Assembly (NCBI GenBank): GCA_020425835.1
Contig: JAGQRC010000012.1
Coordinates: 1 to 17,096, forward strand
Source of the DNA: Planctomycetota bacterium
GTDB lineage: Bacteria > Planctomycetota > UBA8108 > UBA1146 > JAJFFE01
Reading direction: 5' to 3'
Length of the DNA: 17,096 bases
Position numbers and translations under genes: made by a program. Under the pieces are notes generated by a model. The model worked only from the letters and a program-made list of their open reading frames with translations, was not told where the DNA came from and did no database searches. Below are positions 6,790-14,979 of this stretch, piece by piece (positions within the stretch are counted from its first letter, which is position 1; each line of letters starts with the position of its first letter).

Positions 6790-9375
6790 TTGCCCAAGCT
6801 CTACATCGAAAACGGCGTCGACCGCGGCAAGTCCTACATCATCAAGAAGGACGAGCCGTTCTTCGCGGGTCGGGACAAGGCCGCCCAGGTGGTGATCAGC
6901 GACGAGATGGCGTCGCGTCGTCACTTCCAGATCGAACACCGGGATGCCAAGTACTACATTCGAGACTTGGACAGCTCCAACGGGACGTTCTTGAACGGCA
7001 GCCTGGTCCGCAGCGTCGAGGTCCTCGCGCCCAACGACAGACTCCAAGTCGGCAGCACGATCATCACGTTCCAGGATGACAAGCCCCACCCGCTGATCGG
7101 TCGCGAGATCTCCGGGTACCGTATCCTCGATCGCATCGGGCGCGGAGGAATGGGAACGGTCTACCGCGCCCTCCAGACGTCGCTGGACCGAATCGTCGCG
7201 CTGAAGGTCCTCGCGCCTCATCTGGTCAAGAACACGAGCTTCGTCAATCTGTTCATCCGAGAGGCACGAGCGGCCGGGGCGCTCAGTCACCCCAACATCG
7301 TCCAGGTCTACGACGTCGGCGTTCACGAGGACGTGTACTTCTTCTCCATGGAGTACATCCCCGATGGCAGTGTAGAGGATCTGTTGAACCGGGTGGGACC
7401 GATTCCACTCGCGCGCGCTCTGCGCATGGTTCAGGACGCGGCACAAGGGCTGCAGTACGCCGAACAGATCGGGATCATCCACCGCGACATCAAGCCCGGA
7501 AACCTGATGATCGGCGCCGGCGGCGTGGTCAAGATCGGCGACCTCGGGATCTCCCGCTCGACCGAGGGTGAAGCGCAGGCCTCCCAGAAGGACGGTGTCA
7601 GTGGTTCGCCCCACTACATAGCGCCGGAACAGGCGCGCGGACTCGACATCGACAGCCGCGCCGACATCTACTCCCTGGGTTGCTCGTTCTATCAAATGCT
7701 CAGTGGCTCGACACCTTTCCGCGGAACCACCCCACGGGAGGTCATCCTCAAGCACTTGAAGGAGGAGCCGCCATCGATCGCCGATCGAGTCGAAGGTCTC
7801 CCGTCCGACATCGCCACCCTCGTCGGTCGGATGATGGCCAAACGTGTCGACGAACGCGTTTCGAGCGCGTCCGACCTCCTGGGTCAGCTCGCCCCCTTGG
7901 TGCGCAAGTACCAGGACTCGCGCGCGGGTGCGACGACGTCGGGACGACGACGCGTTCTGCGCTGGGTCGGACTCCTGCTCGCCGTCGCCGCGTCGCTCGG
8001 GCTGGGCGCCGCCGGTGTCTACATCAAGGTGCATCGAGACAACGTCGAGCGCGCCGAGAGATCCGCGCGCGAGCGCGCCGCGCAAACCATCGATGGGTTG
8101 GCCGGTCGCGTCGCCGCGGAGGACATCGATGGATTCGACGAGCAGTCGGCAAGTCTCGATCTGGGACAGTTCAACGATGAGGAGCTGGACCGGATTGCCG
8201 AGCTTCGCACGGAGCGAGACGCGCTCGTCGCGGCACGCGCGCGACGTGAGCGCATCGAGTCGGCAAGGACAGAGCTGTCGACTTGGAGCGATCAGGCCAC
8301 CGAGCGATCCTCGAAGGCCGAGTCCGCGCCTTGGGAACAGCGAGTCGAGCTATTCCGCACACTCGCAGCGGAGCTGAAGGCGTTTCGTCAGCGCTTCGAC
8401 GACCTGTCCGGCGAGGCGTTCCTGGTCGATGCTCGGGGGCGCGAGCAGGACTTCCTCCGACGCGCGGAGGAACTGGAGACTCTCGAGCTCGCCGCGCGAG
8501 CGGATCTCGACCGGATCCATCCCGTCGCGCAGGGCTACGCGGTCAGCGAGGACTTCCGAGCGGCGCGGGAGACTCTGGAGCGATTCGACCGCAAACGCTT
8601 CGAAGGCACGGCTGCCGATGCGCAAGTTCGCGATGCGATCATCGCCCTCGAGGGCCAGGAAGCGCGCTGTTGGGAGAGCCTCGGCCACCAGATCGATGAG
8701 CTCGTCGGTCTCGGCGAGTACGCCGTCGCCCTGGCCCGACTACAGACCTTCTCGACGATCGTCGCCTTCGACTCGGTGCGGGAGAAACTCGAGGCGAGGA
8801 GAACGGAGATCGAGGCGCTCCGAGAAGCCACCCACACCGATGACCCGTCGAAGGACCTCGACTTGGCGCGAACCGCGATTGGCGATGCCTGGCGAGAGTG
8901 GGCCACGGACCTCGACCTCAGCGTCCGAGAGCTCGCCCCGCTCCGAGACCAACAGCGGCTCGTTCGCGACCCGGAGGCGCTCGACTGGATCAGGCGACAG
9001 ATCTCGCTCCTCGAGCGTTGGAGCAGTGTCGAGCGAGGGCTCGATGGTCGCCGACTCGCCACCCACTCGCTCGAGACCGAGGGTGGCGAGGTGGCTGTCC
9101 GTGACCTCCGCCTGGACGACGACAAGATCCGATACGAAGACACACGGGGGAATCCCGCCTTCCGGCGTTGGCGGGAGTTGAGCCCACGAGGGCGTGCACG
9201 CCTTCTGGCCGCACTCGCCCAATCACCGGAAGAGAAGCTGTATGCGGGGCTACTCGGCAAGATCACGAGGACCACGGATCCCGCGATCGAGGCGGCATGG
9301 AGCTCGGCCATCGAGGACCCGGGGCTCGTGGAGCTGAAGCCCGACGCGCTGTTCGTGATCGAGCTGGACTGGTGA
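6790..9375 (+). CDS. FHA-domain membrane Ser/Thr protein kinase
   Basis: An 861-residue fusion. An N-terminal FHA domain (about 1-95; GR 27-28, SRRH 42-45, NGT 64-66) should bind phosphothreonine. A complete Hanks-type kinase (about 110-371) follows: glycine loop GRGGMG (117-122), Lys139, Glu158, HRDIKPGN (231-238), DLG (251-253), SPHYIAPE (273-280). One membrane helix lies at about 390-412. The remaining 450 residues are charged and helical, with no PASTA or other domain I recognise; with the kinase inside, this part should be outside the cytoplasm. The start is TTG at 6790 with AAGGA 9 nt upstream, and the protein opens MPKLYIENG as FHA domains do. All catalytic residues are present, so it should be active. 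The substrate is unknown. Confidence 0.93.
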   Translation: MPKLYIENGVDRGKSYIIKKDEPFFAGRDKAAQVVISDEMASRRHFQIEHRDAKYYIRDLDSSNGTFLNGSLVRSVEVLAPNDRLQVGSTIITFQDDKPHPLIGREISGYRILDRIGRGGMGTVYRALQTSLDRIVALKVLAPHLVKNTSFVNLFIREARAAGALSHPNIVQVYDVGVHEDVYFFSMEYIPDGSVEDLLNRVGPIPLARALRMVQDAAQGLQYAEQIGIIHRDIKPGNLMIGAGGVVKIGDLGISRSTEGEAQASQKDGVSGSPHYIAPEQARGLDIDSRADIYSLGCSFYQMLSGSTPFRGTTPREVILKHLKEEPPSIADRVEGLPSDIATLVGRMMAKRVDERVSSASDLLGQLAPLVRKYQDSRAGATTSGRRRVLRWVGLLLAVAASLGLGAAGVYIKVHRDNVERAERSARERAAQTIDGLAGRVAAEDIDGFDEQSASLDLGQFNDEELDRIAELRTERDALVAARARRERIESARTELSTWSDQATERSSKAESAPWEQRVELFRTLAAELKAFRQRFDDLSGEAFLVDARGREQDFLRRAEELETLELAARADLDRIHPVAQGYAVSEDFRAARETLERFDRKRFEGTAADAQVRDAIIALEGQEARCWESLGHQIDELVGLGEYAVALARLQTFSTIVAFDSVREKLEARRTEIEALREATHTDDPSKDLDLARTAIGDAWREWATDLDLSVRELAPLRDQQRLVRDPEALDWIRRQISLLERWSSVERGLDGRRLATHSLETEGGEVAVRDLRLDDDKIRYEDTRGNPAFRRWRELSPRGRARLLAALAQSPEEKLYAGLLGKITRTTDPAIEAAWSSAIEDPGLVELKPDALFVIELDW

Positions 9376-9381
9376 CTTCGG

Positions 9382-9409
9382 TTGCGACCGGCATCGGGTT
9401 CGTCATACT
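9382..9409 (+). promoter_or_regulatory. Possible promoter for the purine nucleoside phosphorylase gene
   Basis: TTGCGA (9382-9387), 16 nt, then CATACT (9404-9409) resembles a sigma-70 promoter just after the kinase stop codon. It would start transcription near 9416, upstream of the GTG at 9453 and TTG at 9465. The match is moderate and could be chance. Confidence 0.35.
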
Positions 9410-9452
9410 TCCGCGTCGTGGCGCCAACCGACCCCGGCGATGCCCGTCGAAA

Positions 9453-10349
9453 GTGAGTTCCAAGTTGGTCGATCCCCAATCCCCACAGGCTGCTGAGGCC
9501 TCGACGTACCGAGAGCGAGTCGACTCGGCCACCGTCATGATTCGAGCGAGGCTCGATCGCCGGACCGACCTCGAGTCGCCGCGGTTCGGCGTGATCCTCG
9601 GCAGCGGCCTCGGGGGCCTGGTCGCCGAGATTCGGGACGCAGAGGACCTCGAGTACGGCGAGATTCCCGGGTTCCCTCATTCGACGGCGCCGGGGCACTC
9701 CGGGAAGCTCCACGTCGGCCGGATCGGGAGCTCCACCGTGCTGGCGTTCGAGGGCCGGTTCCACCGCTACGAGGGCTACTCGCTCCGGGACATCACGATG
9801 CCGGTTCGGCTCATGTCCCGGCTCGGCTGCGAGTTCCTCGTGATCACGAACGCCTGCGGCGGCATGAGCCAGGACCTCGAGAAGGGCGATCTGCTCCTGC
9901 TCGACGACCACATCAATCTCATCGGCGCCAACCCGTTGACAGGCTTCAACATCGACGACTGGGGCCCACGGTTCCCCGACATGGCAGCCCCCTACGACCC
10001 GGAACTGATGAACCGGATGCGCACGATCGCCGAAGATGAGGGAGTCCGGGCTCGACCCGGAGTCTACGTCGCGGTCGAAGGCCCGAACCTCGAGACCCGC
10101 GCGGAGTACCGAATGCTCCGCATGCTCGGCGCCGATGTCGTCGGCATGTCGACGGTGCCCGAGGTGATCGTGGCCGTGCACGAGGGGCTCCGGACGGCCG
10201 GGATCTCGGTCGTCACCGACCTCTGCGATCCCGACGCATTGCATCCTGTCTCGGTGGAGGAGATCCTCGCGATCGCCGCCGAGGCGGAACCGAAGATGAC
10301 GAGACTGGTCGCGCGCTTGATCTCGGAGACCCCACCGCGATCCGCGTGA
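9453..10349 (+). CDS. Purine nucleoside phosphorylase (trimeric PunA/XapA type)
   Basis: It cleaves purine nucleosides with phosphate to base and ribose 1-phosphate (salvage). Motifs, numbered from the GTG: phosphate loop GSGLGGL (50-56), GRFHRYEGY (101-109), ITNACGG (131-137), EGPNLETRAEY (209-219) with the base-binding Glu, and GADVVGMSTVPE (226-237). The next base-recognition position, Asn in most 6-oxopurine enzymes (human N243), is Asp256 here (VVTDLCDPD). The start is uncertain. The family's N-terminal helix matches YRERVDSATVMI, so translation should begin at GTG 9453 (298 aa) or TTG 9465. The first in-frame ATG (9537, 270 aa) would cut that helix. None has a strong ribosome-binding site. 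A GTG at 9372 overlapping the kinase stop would add an unfamily-like extension. Confidence 0.9.
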   Translation: MSSKLVDPQSPQAAEASTYRERVDSATVMIRARLDRRTDLESPRFGVILGSGLGGLVAEIRDAEDLEYGEIPGFPHSTAPGHSGKLHVGRIGSSTVLAFEGRFHRYEGYSLRDITMPVRLMSRLGCEFLVITNACGGMSQDLEKGDLLLLDDHINLIGANPLTGFNIDDWGPRFPDMAAPYDPELMNRMRTIAEDEGVRARPGVYVAVEGPNLETRAEYRMLRMLGADVVGMSTVPEVIVAVHEGLRTAGISVVTDLCDPDALHPVSVEEILAIAAEAEPKMTRLVARLISETPPRSA

Positions 10350-10381
10350 CCGAAACCGTAGCCGAGCGGAAGGCTTTGAGC

Positions 10382-10975
10382 ATGAGTACCTTTCCCCCGA
10401 CCCTTCAGTGCGACGATGACAGTGACTCCAAGGCTTTCCGCCCCATGCGGGAGATGCTCGAGAAGCACCGCACGCTCTACATCTCGGAAGGCGTTTCTCC
10501 AAAGCTCTCGTCGCGCATCATCCCTGCTCTGCACTGGCTGGACGCCCAGAGTGACGATCCCATCCGACTGTTCATCAACACTCCCGGCGGGTCAGCCGAC
10601 GATGGATTCGCGATCCACGACGCAATCCGCTTCGTCCGGAGCCCAGTCCTTTGCATCACCAACGGGCTCAATGCGAGCGCAGGGACGATCATTCTGCTCG
10701 CGTCGCCGAAGGAGCGTCGCTTCGCGCTCCCCAACTCACGCATCATGATCCACCAGCCCGCGGGCGGAGCGCAGGGCAAGGCATCGGACATCGAGATCAC
10801 GGCGGAGCAGATCCTCCGACTCCGCAAGCGCGCGAACGAGCTCATTGCGCGGGAGTGCGGCCAGCCGTTCGAGAAGGTCGAGAAGGACACCAACAGCGAT
10901 CACTGGTTGAGTCCCGAGGAGTCCCTGGAGTACGGACTGATCGGTAAGATCCTCACGAGCCTCAACGATCTCTGA
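10382..10975 (+). CDS. clpP: ClpP-family serine protease subunit
   Basis: A 197-residue homologue of the proteolytic chamber of Clp proteases. The catalytic triad is intact: Ser99 in NASAG, His124 in RIMIHQPAGG, Asp169 in EKDTNSD. The oxyanion strip INTPGGS (65-71) and the C-terminal LSPEESLEYGLIGKIL are typical. ATG 10382 is preferred because GGAAGG lies 8 nt upstream; a GTG at 10346 overlapping the previous stop is also in frame. It diverges from canonical ClpP around the active serine (NASAG instead of AASMG). No clpX or tig is adjacent, so it may be a second paralogue or an isolated clpP; its ATPase partner cannot be told from here. Confidence 0.92.
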   Translation: MSTFPPTLQCDDDSDSKAFRPMREMLEKHRTLYISEGVSPKLSSRIIPALHWLDAQSDDPIRLFINTPGGSADDGFAIHDAIRFVRSPVLCITNGLNASAGTIILLASPKERRFALPNSRIMIHQPAGGAQGKASDIEITAEQILRLRKRANELIARECGQPFEKVEKDTNSDHWLSPEESLEYGLIGKILTSLNDL

Positions 10976-11000
10976 TCCTCATTCGCTCCGTTCCTCGAGT

Positions 11001-11041
11001 CGCGGCCGGGGCACCGTCGGGTGCTGCGGCCGCGTCCCGTT
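11001..11041 (+). terminator. Large GC-rich hairpin between clpP and purN
   Basis: CGCGGCC (11001-11007) pairs with GGCCGCG (11028-11034). An inner stem GCACC/GGTGC (11011-11015/11020-11024) has a 4-nt loop, and a short imperfect region joins the two. The 3' side is followed by TCCCGTTT, a weak U-tract. It lies about 25 nt after clpP and about 30 nt before the purN start, so it may end the clpP transcript or attenuate readthrough into purN. Confidence 0.5.
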
Positions 11042-11065
11042 TCCGAACTCGACGAGAGGGAACTC

Positions 11066-11662
11066 GTGTCCGGAATGCTCCCCGCCCCGCCATGGTCGAT
11101 CGGCTTCCTGCTCTCCGGAACCGGCCGCACATTGGACAACCTGGTCGAGTTCTTGAAGACCCGGCCGGACCTCGGGCGTGTGCAGGTCGTGGTCTCCGAT
11201 CGTCCCGGGGCCAAGGGGCTCGAGAAGGCGGAGGGTTATGGGATCGAACACCGAGTGATGTCGTGCCGACGGCCGAGCGCGTCCGCCGCGATCTTCGACT
11301 TCCTCGACGAGCGCGAAGTCGATCTGGTGCTGCTCGGAGGCTGGCTCCGACTGTTGAAGATCCCCGAACGCTGGCAGCGTCGCGTCCTCAACATTCATCC
11401 CTCCCTGATCCCCAAGTTCTCCGGCGAGGGCTTCTACGGGATGCGGGTCCACCGCGCGGCGATCGCTGCGGGTGAGCGCGAGTCGGGCTGCACGGTCCAC
11501 TTCGTCGACGACGCCTACGACCACGGGGAGATCCTCCTGCAGGAGCGCGTCCCCGTGATGGTGGGCGACACGGCGGAGCAGCTCGCCGAGCGTGTCTTCG
11601 AGGCGGAGTGCCGTGCCTACCCGAGGGCGCTCGAGCGTCTCGCGAAGTCCGCGATTCCGTGA
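11066..11662 (+). CDS. purN: Phosphoribosylglycinamide formyltransferase (GAR transformylase)
   Basis: A 198-residue enzyme of de novo purine synthesis that transfers a formyl group from 10-formyl-THF to GAR. The catalytic set is intact: Asn109 and His111 in LNIHPSLIP and Asp152 in DDAYDHGEI. The substrate-phosphate loop reads SGTGRTLDNL, a variant of the usual GxGSNLQ. The loop after the active site, FSGEGFYGMRVHR, is the longer form seen in many non-enterobacterial PurN proteins. I chose GTG 11066 because AGAGGG lies 5 nt upstream; ATG 11075 and GTG 11021 are in frame but less well placed. It converges with the exported-protein gene, with only 43 nt between stop codons. Confidence 0.93.
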   Translation: MSGMLPAPPWSIGFLLSGTGRTLDNLVEFLKTRPDLGRVQVVVSDRPGAKGLEKAEGYGIEHRVMSCRRPSASAAIFDFLDEREVDLVLLGGWLRLLKIPERWQRRVLNIHPSLIPKFSGEGFYGMRVHRAAIAAGERESGCTVHFVDDAYDHGEILLQERVPVMVGDTAEQLAERVFEAECRAYPRALERLAKSAIP

Positions 11663-11705
11663 CGAGCGCCTTGCCTCCGCCACTTCCCAGAGAGCTCGCG
11701 GAACG

Positions 11706-12827
11706 TCACCCCTCGCGTCGGTGATCCGCATGCCAACGGATCCACGTCTCGCGCGTCGGTCGTTGCTCGACGCCGGAGATCGCTTCGAGGAGGCGGATGA
11801 CGAGCCGGTCCGAGCCGCGATCTCGTTCGGGATCGAGGCACGCGACCAATCGGTCGATCGTCTCCTCGCGCTCGACGACCGCGAGCGCCCCCCGCTCGGT
11901 CAGCTCACGTGCCCAGAGAAACCCCGCCGCCGCCATCCGCGGCGTGTCGAACTCCTTCAGCGCCTGCGTCAGGGACGTCCCGGGGTCGGCTTCGACGTCG
12001 CGAAGTTCTGGCGCGACGACCGAGATCTCGGTTCGCTCCCATGGCACCGCGCTGCGGAGGACTTCGCGACCGATCGTCGCCTCCGTCGGTCGAAAGTCCC
12101 CGGTCACCTCGATGAGTTGGAGCACGGGAAGTCTCGGGCCCCTCCGAAGGTCGAGGGCGATGAGCTCACGATGCACTTCGTGCGGGTCGAGACGGAACGA
12201 CCCGTCACGGCAGTGGACGATCTCCGAACCCCGGGTGCTCCATTGGGAGCCGTCGGGATACACCTCGAAGAGCTTGAAGCGGCTCAAGCCGAGCGGACCG
12301 TCGTTGTCGGCGGCGACTCGGATCCGCTCGTCGGAGAGATTCTCGACAACCAATCGGCCCGTCAGCACCTCGATCGGGAAGGTCTCCGAAGACTCCGGAA
12401 GGAACTCGAGGCCCAGCGCGGTCTCGCGGATCAGTCGCGCTTCCGCCTGTCGGCGCAGACGCCGCGCCTCCCCCCGGAACGAGACGTCGGGCGCGATGGT
12501 GAGGATCGCGTCGGCGAGCCGAGAAGCGAGCTCGAAGCGCCCGGCCCGGAAGTGGGACCGAGCGGTCTCGAGCTGGATCGCCAGGAACTTCTGGATCACC
12601 CGACGCTCGGCCGTCGACAGCGTCGTCTCATCGGACCCCGAGCTCGCGGTATCGTCGCTCGTCGTCTCCTTCACCGGTGGCTCGGTATCGGACGAAGCAG
12701 GCTGGGACTCTGGCCGCGACTTGCCCCCGGCGGGCTGGCGAGGGAACGCGACGTCCGGCGAAGAAGCGAGCACCTGGACCGAGAAGATCGACGACCAACC
12801 CAAGAAGACCCAGCAACGAAACGACAC
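11706..12827 (-). CDS. Exported protein of unknown function with HEAT-like C-terminus
   Basis: A 373-residue protein I do not recognise. It opens with a short signal-like segment (residues 1-21, hydrophobic WVFLGWSSIFSVQVLA, likely cut after A21). A Ser/Thr/Pro/Asp-rich linker follows (22-72), then a helical, TPR-like segment (73-140; HFRAGRFELASRLADAIL), a probable beta domain (150-275) and a helical C-terminal part (280-373) ending TRETWIRWHADHR, which looks like a HEAT-type repeat end. The GTG start at 12827 has GGAGGA just upstream (spacing 3-4 nt, a little short); earlier in-frame starts would run into the rpsA terminator. It is separated from rpsA by that terminator, so it probably has its own promoter or depends on readthrough. 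It is likely periplasmic or envelope-associated. Confidence 0.72.
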   Translation of the reverse strand: MSFRCWVFLGWSSIFSVQVLASSPDVAFPRQPAGGKSRPESQPASSDTEPPVKETTSDDTASSGSDETTLSTAERRVIQKFLAIQLETARSHFRAGRFELASRLADAILTIAPDVSFRGEARRLRRQAEARLIRETALGLEFLPESSETFPIEVLTGRLVVENLSDERIRVAADNDGPLGLSRFKLFEVYPDGSQWSTRGSEIVHCRDGSFRLDPHEVHRELIALDLRRGPRLPVLQLIEVTGDFRPTEATIGREVLRSAVPWERTEISVVAPELRDVEADPGTSLTQALKEFDTPRMAAAGFLWARELTERGALAVVEREETIDRLVACLDPERDRGSDRLVIRLLEAISGVEQRPTRETWIRWHADHRREG

Positions 12828-12878
12828 GACTCCTCCGCTCCTCCTGAGCCAGCCGGCTCGAACGCTCGAGGTCGTTCG

Positions 12879-12919
12879 AAAGAAAACCAGCTCCTCGACC
12901 GAACGCCGGCCGAGGAGCT
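12879..12919 (-). terminator. Rho-independent terminator after rpsA
   Basis: On the minus strand AGCTCCTCG (12919-12911) pairs perfectly with CGAGGAGCT (12897-12889) around a 13-nt loop, followed by GGTTTTCTTT. A 9-bp stem plus a U-rich tail about 30 nt past the rpsA stop is a strong intrinsic terminator. Confidence 0.85.
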
Positions 12920-12948
12920 GATCTGGCGCGAACCCGAAAGGTAGCGAC

Positions 12949-14817
12949 CTACTCGGACTCCTCCTCGACGTCGCCCGCATCATCGCCGCCCGACGTCTCC
13001 ACGTCGTCATCGGCCATCGCCGTTTCCTCGACCTCGGCGGGCGGTGGCGCGTTCGCGGCCTCGGCCGCACGGCGCTCCGCCTCCTCGATCGTGATCGGGT
13101 TGCCGTCGTCGTCGAGAACCAGGCCTTGCTCCGCGAGCTCGGCGCGATGCGCCTCCTCCGCCTCGTTCAGCGCCTCGATGTCCTCGGTCGTGACGTCCTT
13201 CAGGCTGAGGCCGATCTTCCGGTTCTCGCCGTCGATCTTGATGACCTTCACGTCGACCTTGTCCCCGACCTTGACCACCTCTTCCGGCGAGTTGATCTTC
13301 TGGTCGGAGAGTTCGGAGATGTGCAGCAGGCCCTCGAGATCCTGGTCGAGCTGGACGAAGACTCCGAAGTTGGTGGTCTTCGTGACCTTTCCGCGCACGA
13401 CGGTTCCGATCTGGTAGAGATCGGGGATGTTGCCGAGCCACGGATCCTCTTCCATCTGCTTCAAGCCGAGAGCCACGCGCTTGCGCTCTTGATCGACCTG
13501 CAGCACGACGGCACGAACATGGTCGCCCTTCTTGAGCATCTCGCTCGGGTGGACGACCTTTCGGGTCCACGACATGTCGCTGACGTGAAGCAAGCCGTCG
13601 ATCCCCTCCTCGATCTCGATGAAGGCGCCGTAGTTCGTGAGATTCCGGACCGTACCCTCGATCAGGGTACCCGTCGGGTACTTCTCGGCGACCAGGGTCC
13701 AAGGATTGACCTCGACCTGCTTCATTCCGAGCGAGATCTCCTGCTTGTCCTTCTTGATGTCGAGAACGACCACCTCGAGCTCATCTCCGACCTTGACCAT
13801 GGCGCTCGGGTGATTGATGCGCCGCGTCCAGGACATTTCGGAGACGTGGACCAGACCCTCGATACCGTCCTCGAGCTCGACGAAAGCGCCGTAGGAGAGG
13901 ACGTTGACCACGTTGCCCTTGACCTTGGAGCCGATCGGGTATCGCTCCTCGATGTTCTCCCAGGGGCTCGCCTGCGTCTGCTTGAGCCCGAGCGAGATGC
14001 GCTCGCGCTCCTTGTCGACCTTGAGAACCTTGACGTCGATCTCGTCGTTGATCTTGAGCAGCTCGGACGGGTGATTGATCCGCCCCCATGACATGTCGGT
14101 GATGTGGAGGAGCCCGTCGATCCCGCCGAGGTCGACGAACGCACCGAAGTCGGTGATGTTCTTGACCACGCCCTTGCGGACCTGGCCGACCTCGATCTCC
14201 TTCATCAGCGTCGACTTCTGCTCCTCGCGCACCTCCTCGAGGAGCTTCCGACGACTCACGACGATGTTCATCCGCGGCTCGTCGATCTTGATGATCTTGC
14301 ACTCGAGCTCTTTGCCGATGAACTCGCCGACATCGCCGACGCGTCGAATGTCGATCTGCGACGCTGGCAGGAAGACGGGAACGCCGATCTCGAGCAGAAG
14401 GCCGCCCTTGATCTTCCGACTCGCACGGCCGCGAACGACGTCACCCTCCTTGTAGGTCGAGATGACGTTCTCCCAGCCGCGGATCCGATCGGCCTTGCGC
14501 TTGGAGAGAATGATGAGGCCTTCGTCGTCCTCGACCGCCTCGAGGAGGACGTCGATCGTGTCGCCCTCTTTGACGACCTCGGGGTCGTCGAAGTGACTGA
14601 GCGGAACGATGCCTTCGGACTTCAGTCCGACGTCGACCATCACCGCCTCACTGCCGACAGAGACCACTCGACCCTTGATGATCGAGTCGACTTCTGCGTC
14701 CTGGATCGCCTCTTCGAAGATCGAGTCGAGCGAACCGCTTCCCTGGAAGGCGTTCGCGAGTTCCTGGTCGATGACCTCGTCGGGAGCGGAGAATTGTTTC
14801 AGTAGTTCGTTGGGCAT
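12949..14817 (-). CDS. rpsA: 30S ribosomal protein S1
   Basis: A 622-residue protein with six S1 (OB-fold) RNA-binding domains, at about 45-107, 124-190, 210-280, 296-367, 382-454 and 470-541. Domains 3-6 carry the classic FGAF/YGAF and GLLHI(S/T) motifs, and the first two are the divergent ribosome-docking kind. S1 helps mRNA bind to the 30S subunit. The C-terminal tail (about 545-622) is very acidic (ending VEEESE) and longer than usual for S1. The start is ATG 14817 (MPNELLKQF). It lacks a real Shine-Dalgarno sequence, as is known for rpsA in E. coli, where S1 represses its own mRNA. It follows plsC after 162 nt and ends at a strong terminator. Confidence 0.97.
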   Translation of the reverse strand: MPNELLKQFSAPDEVIDQELANAFQGSGSLDSIFEEAIQDAEVDSIIKGRVVSVGSEAVMVDVGLKSEGIVPLSHFDDPEVVKEGDTIDVLLEAVEDDEGLIILSKRKADRIRGWENVISTYKEGDVVRGRASRKIKGGLLLEIGVPVFLPASQIDIRRVGDVGEFIGKELECKIIKIDEPRMNIVVSRRKLLEEVREEQKSTLMKEIEVGQVRKGVVKNITDFGAFVDLGGIDGLLHITDMSWGRINHPSELLKINDEIDVKVLKVDKERERISLGLKQTQASPWENIEERYPIGSKVKGNVVNVLSYGAFVELEDGIEGLVHVSEMSWTRRINHPSAMVKVGDELEVVVLDIKKDKQEISLGMKQVEVNPWTLVAEKYPTGTLIEGTVRNLTNYGAFIEIEEGIDGLLHVSDMSWTRKVVHPSEMLKKGDHVRAVVLQVDQERKRVALGLKQMEEDPWLGNIPDLYQIGTVVRGKVTKTTNFGVFVQLDQDLEGLLHISELSDQKINSPEEVVKVGDKVDVKVIKIDGENRKIGLSLKDVTTEDIEALNEAEEAHRAELAEQGLVLDDDGNPITIEEAERRAAEAANAPPPAEVEETAMADDDVETSGGDDAGDVEEESE

Positions 14818-14979
14818 CTCAAAAACTGGATTCCAGAGGCCCTTCGAGCTCTCGCAGATCGGGAGCACGGGAACCTCGTGACCGACAAAACACAGGAGGA
14901 CCTTCGGCTCCAGCCGACCAGTCGGAAGCACGGCTACGCCGCCGTGCCCACCTGTGACCCTCGAGTCGCAGTCCACCGC
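14818..14979 (-). promoter_or_regulatory. rpsA leader region, SD-poor
   Basis: This is the 162-nt gap between plsC and rpsA. No good Shine-Dalgarno sequence precedes the rpsA ATG, only TTTTTGAG. Small inverted repeats are present (for example CTGG/CCAG at the 3' end and CCGA/TCGG further up). By analogy with E. coli rpsA it may fold and bind S1 for autogenous control; that is inference. I see no clear promoter. Confidence 0.35.

Noticed and set aside
6703..8085. Long minus-strand frame over the kinase gene
   Set aside because: Antisense shadow of the FHA-kinase gene, with Val/Asp-rich composition and no motifs.
9372..9452. GTG at 9372 overlapping the kinase stop as the purine nucleoside phosphorylase start
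   Set aside because: The added 27 residues are Arg/Pro-rich and unlike the family, and a possible promoter lies inside this segment.
13126..14091. Long plus-strand Asp/Leu-rich frame
   Set aside because: It is the antisense shadow of the repeated S1 domains in rpsA.
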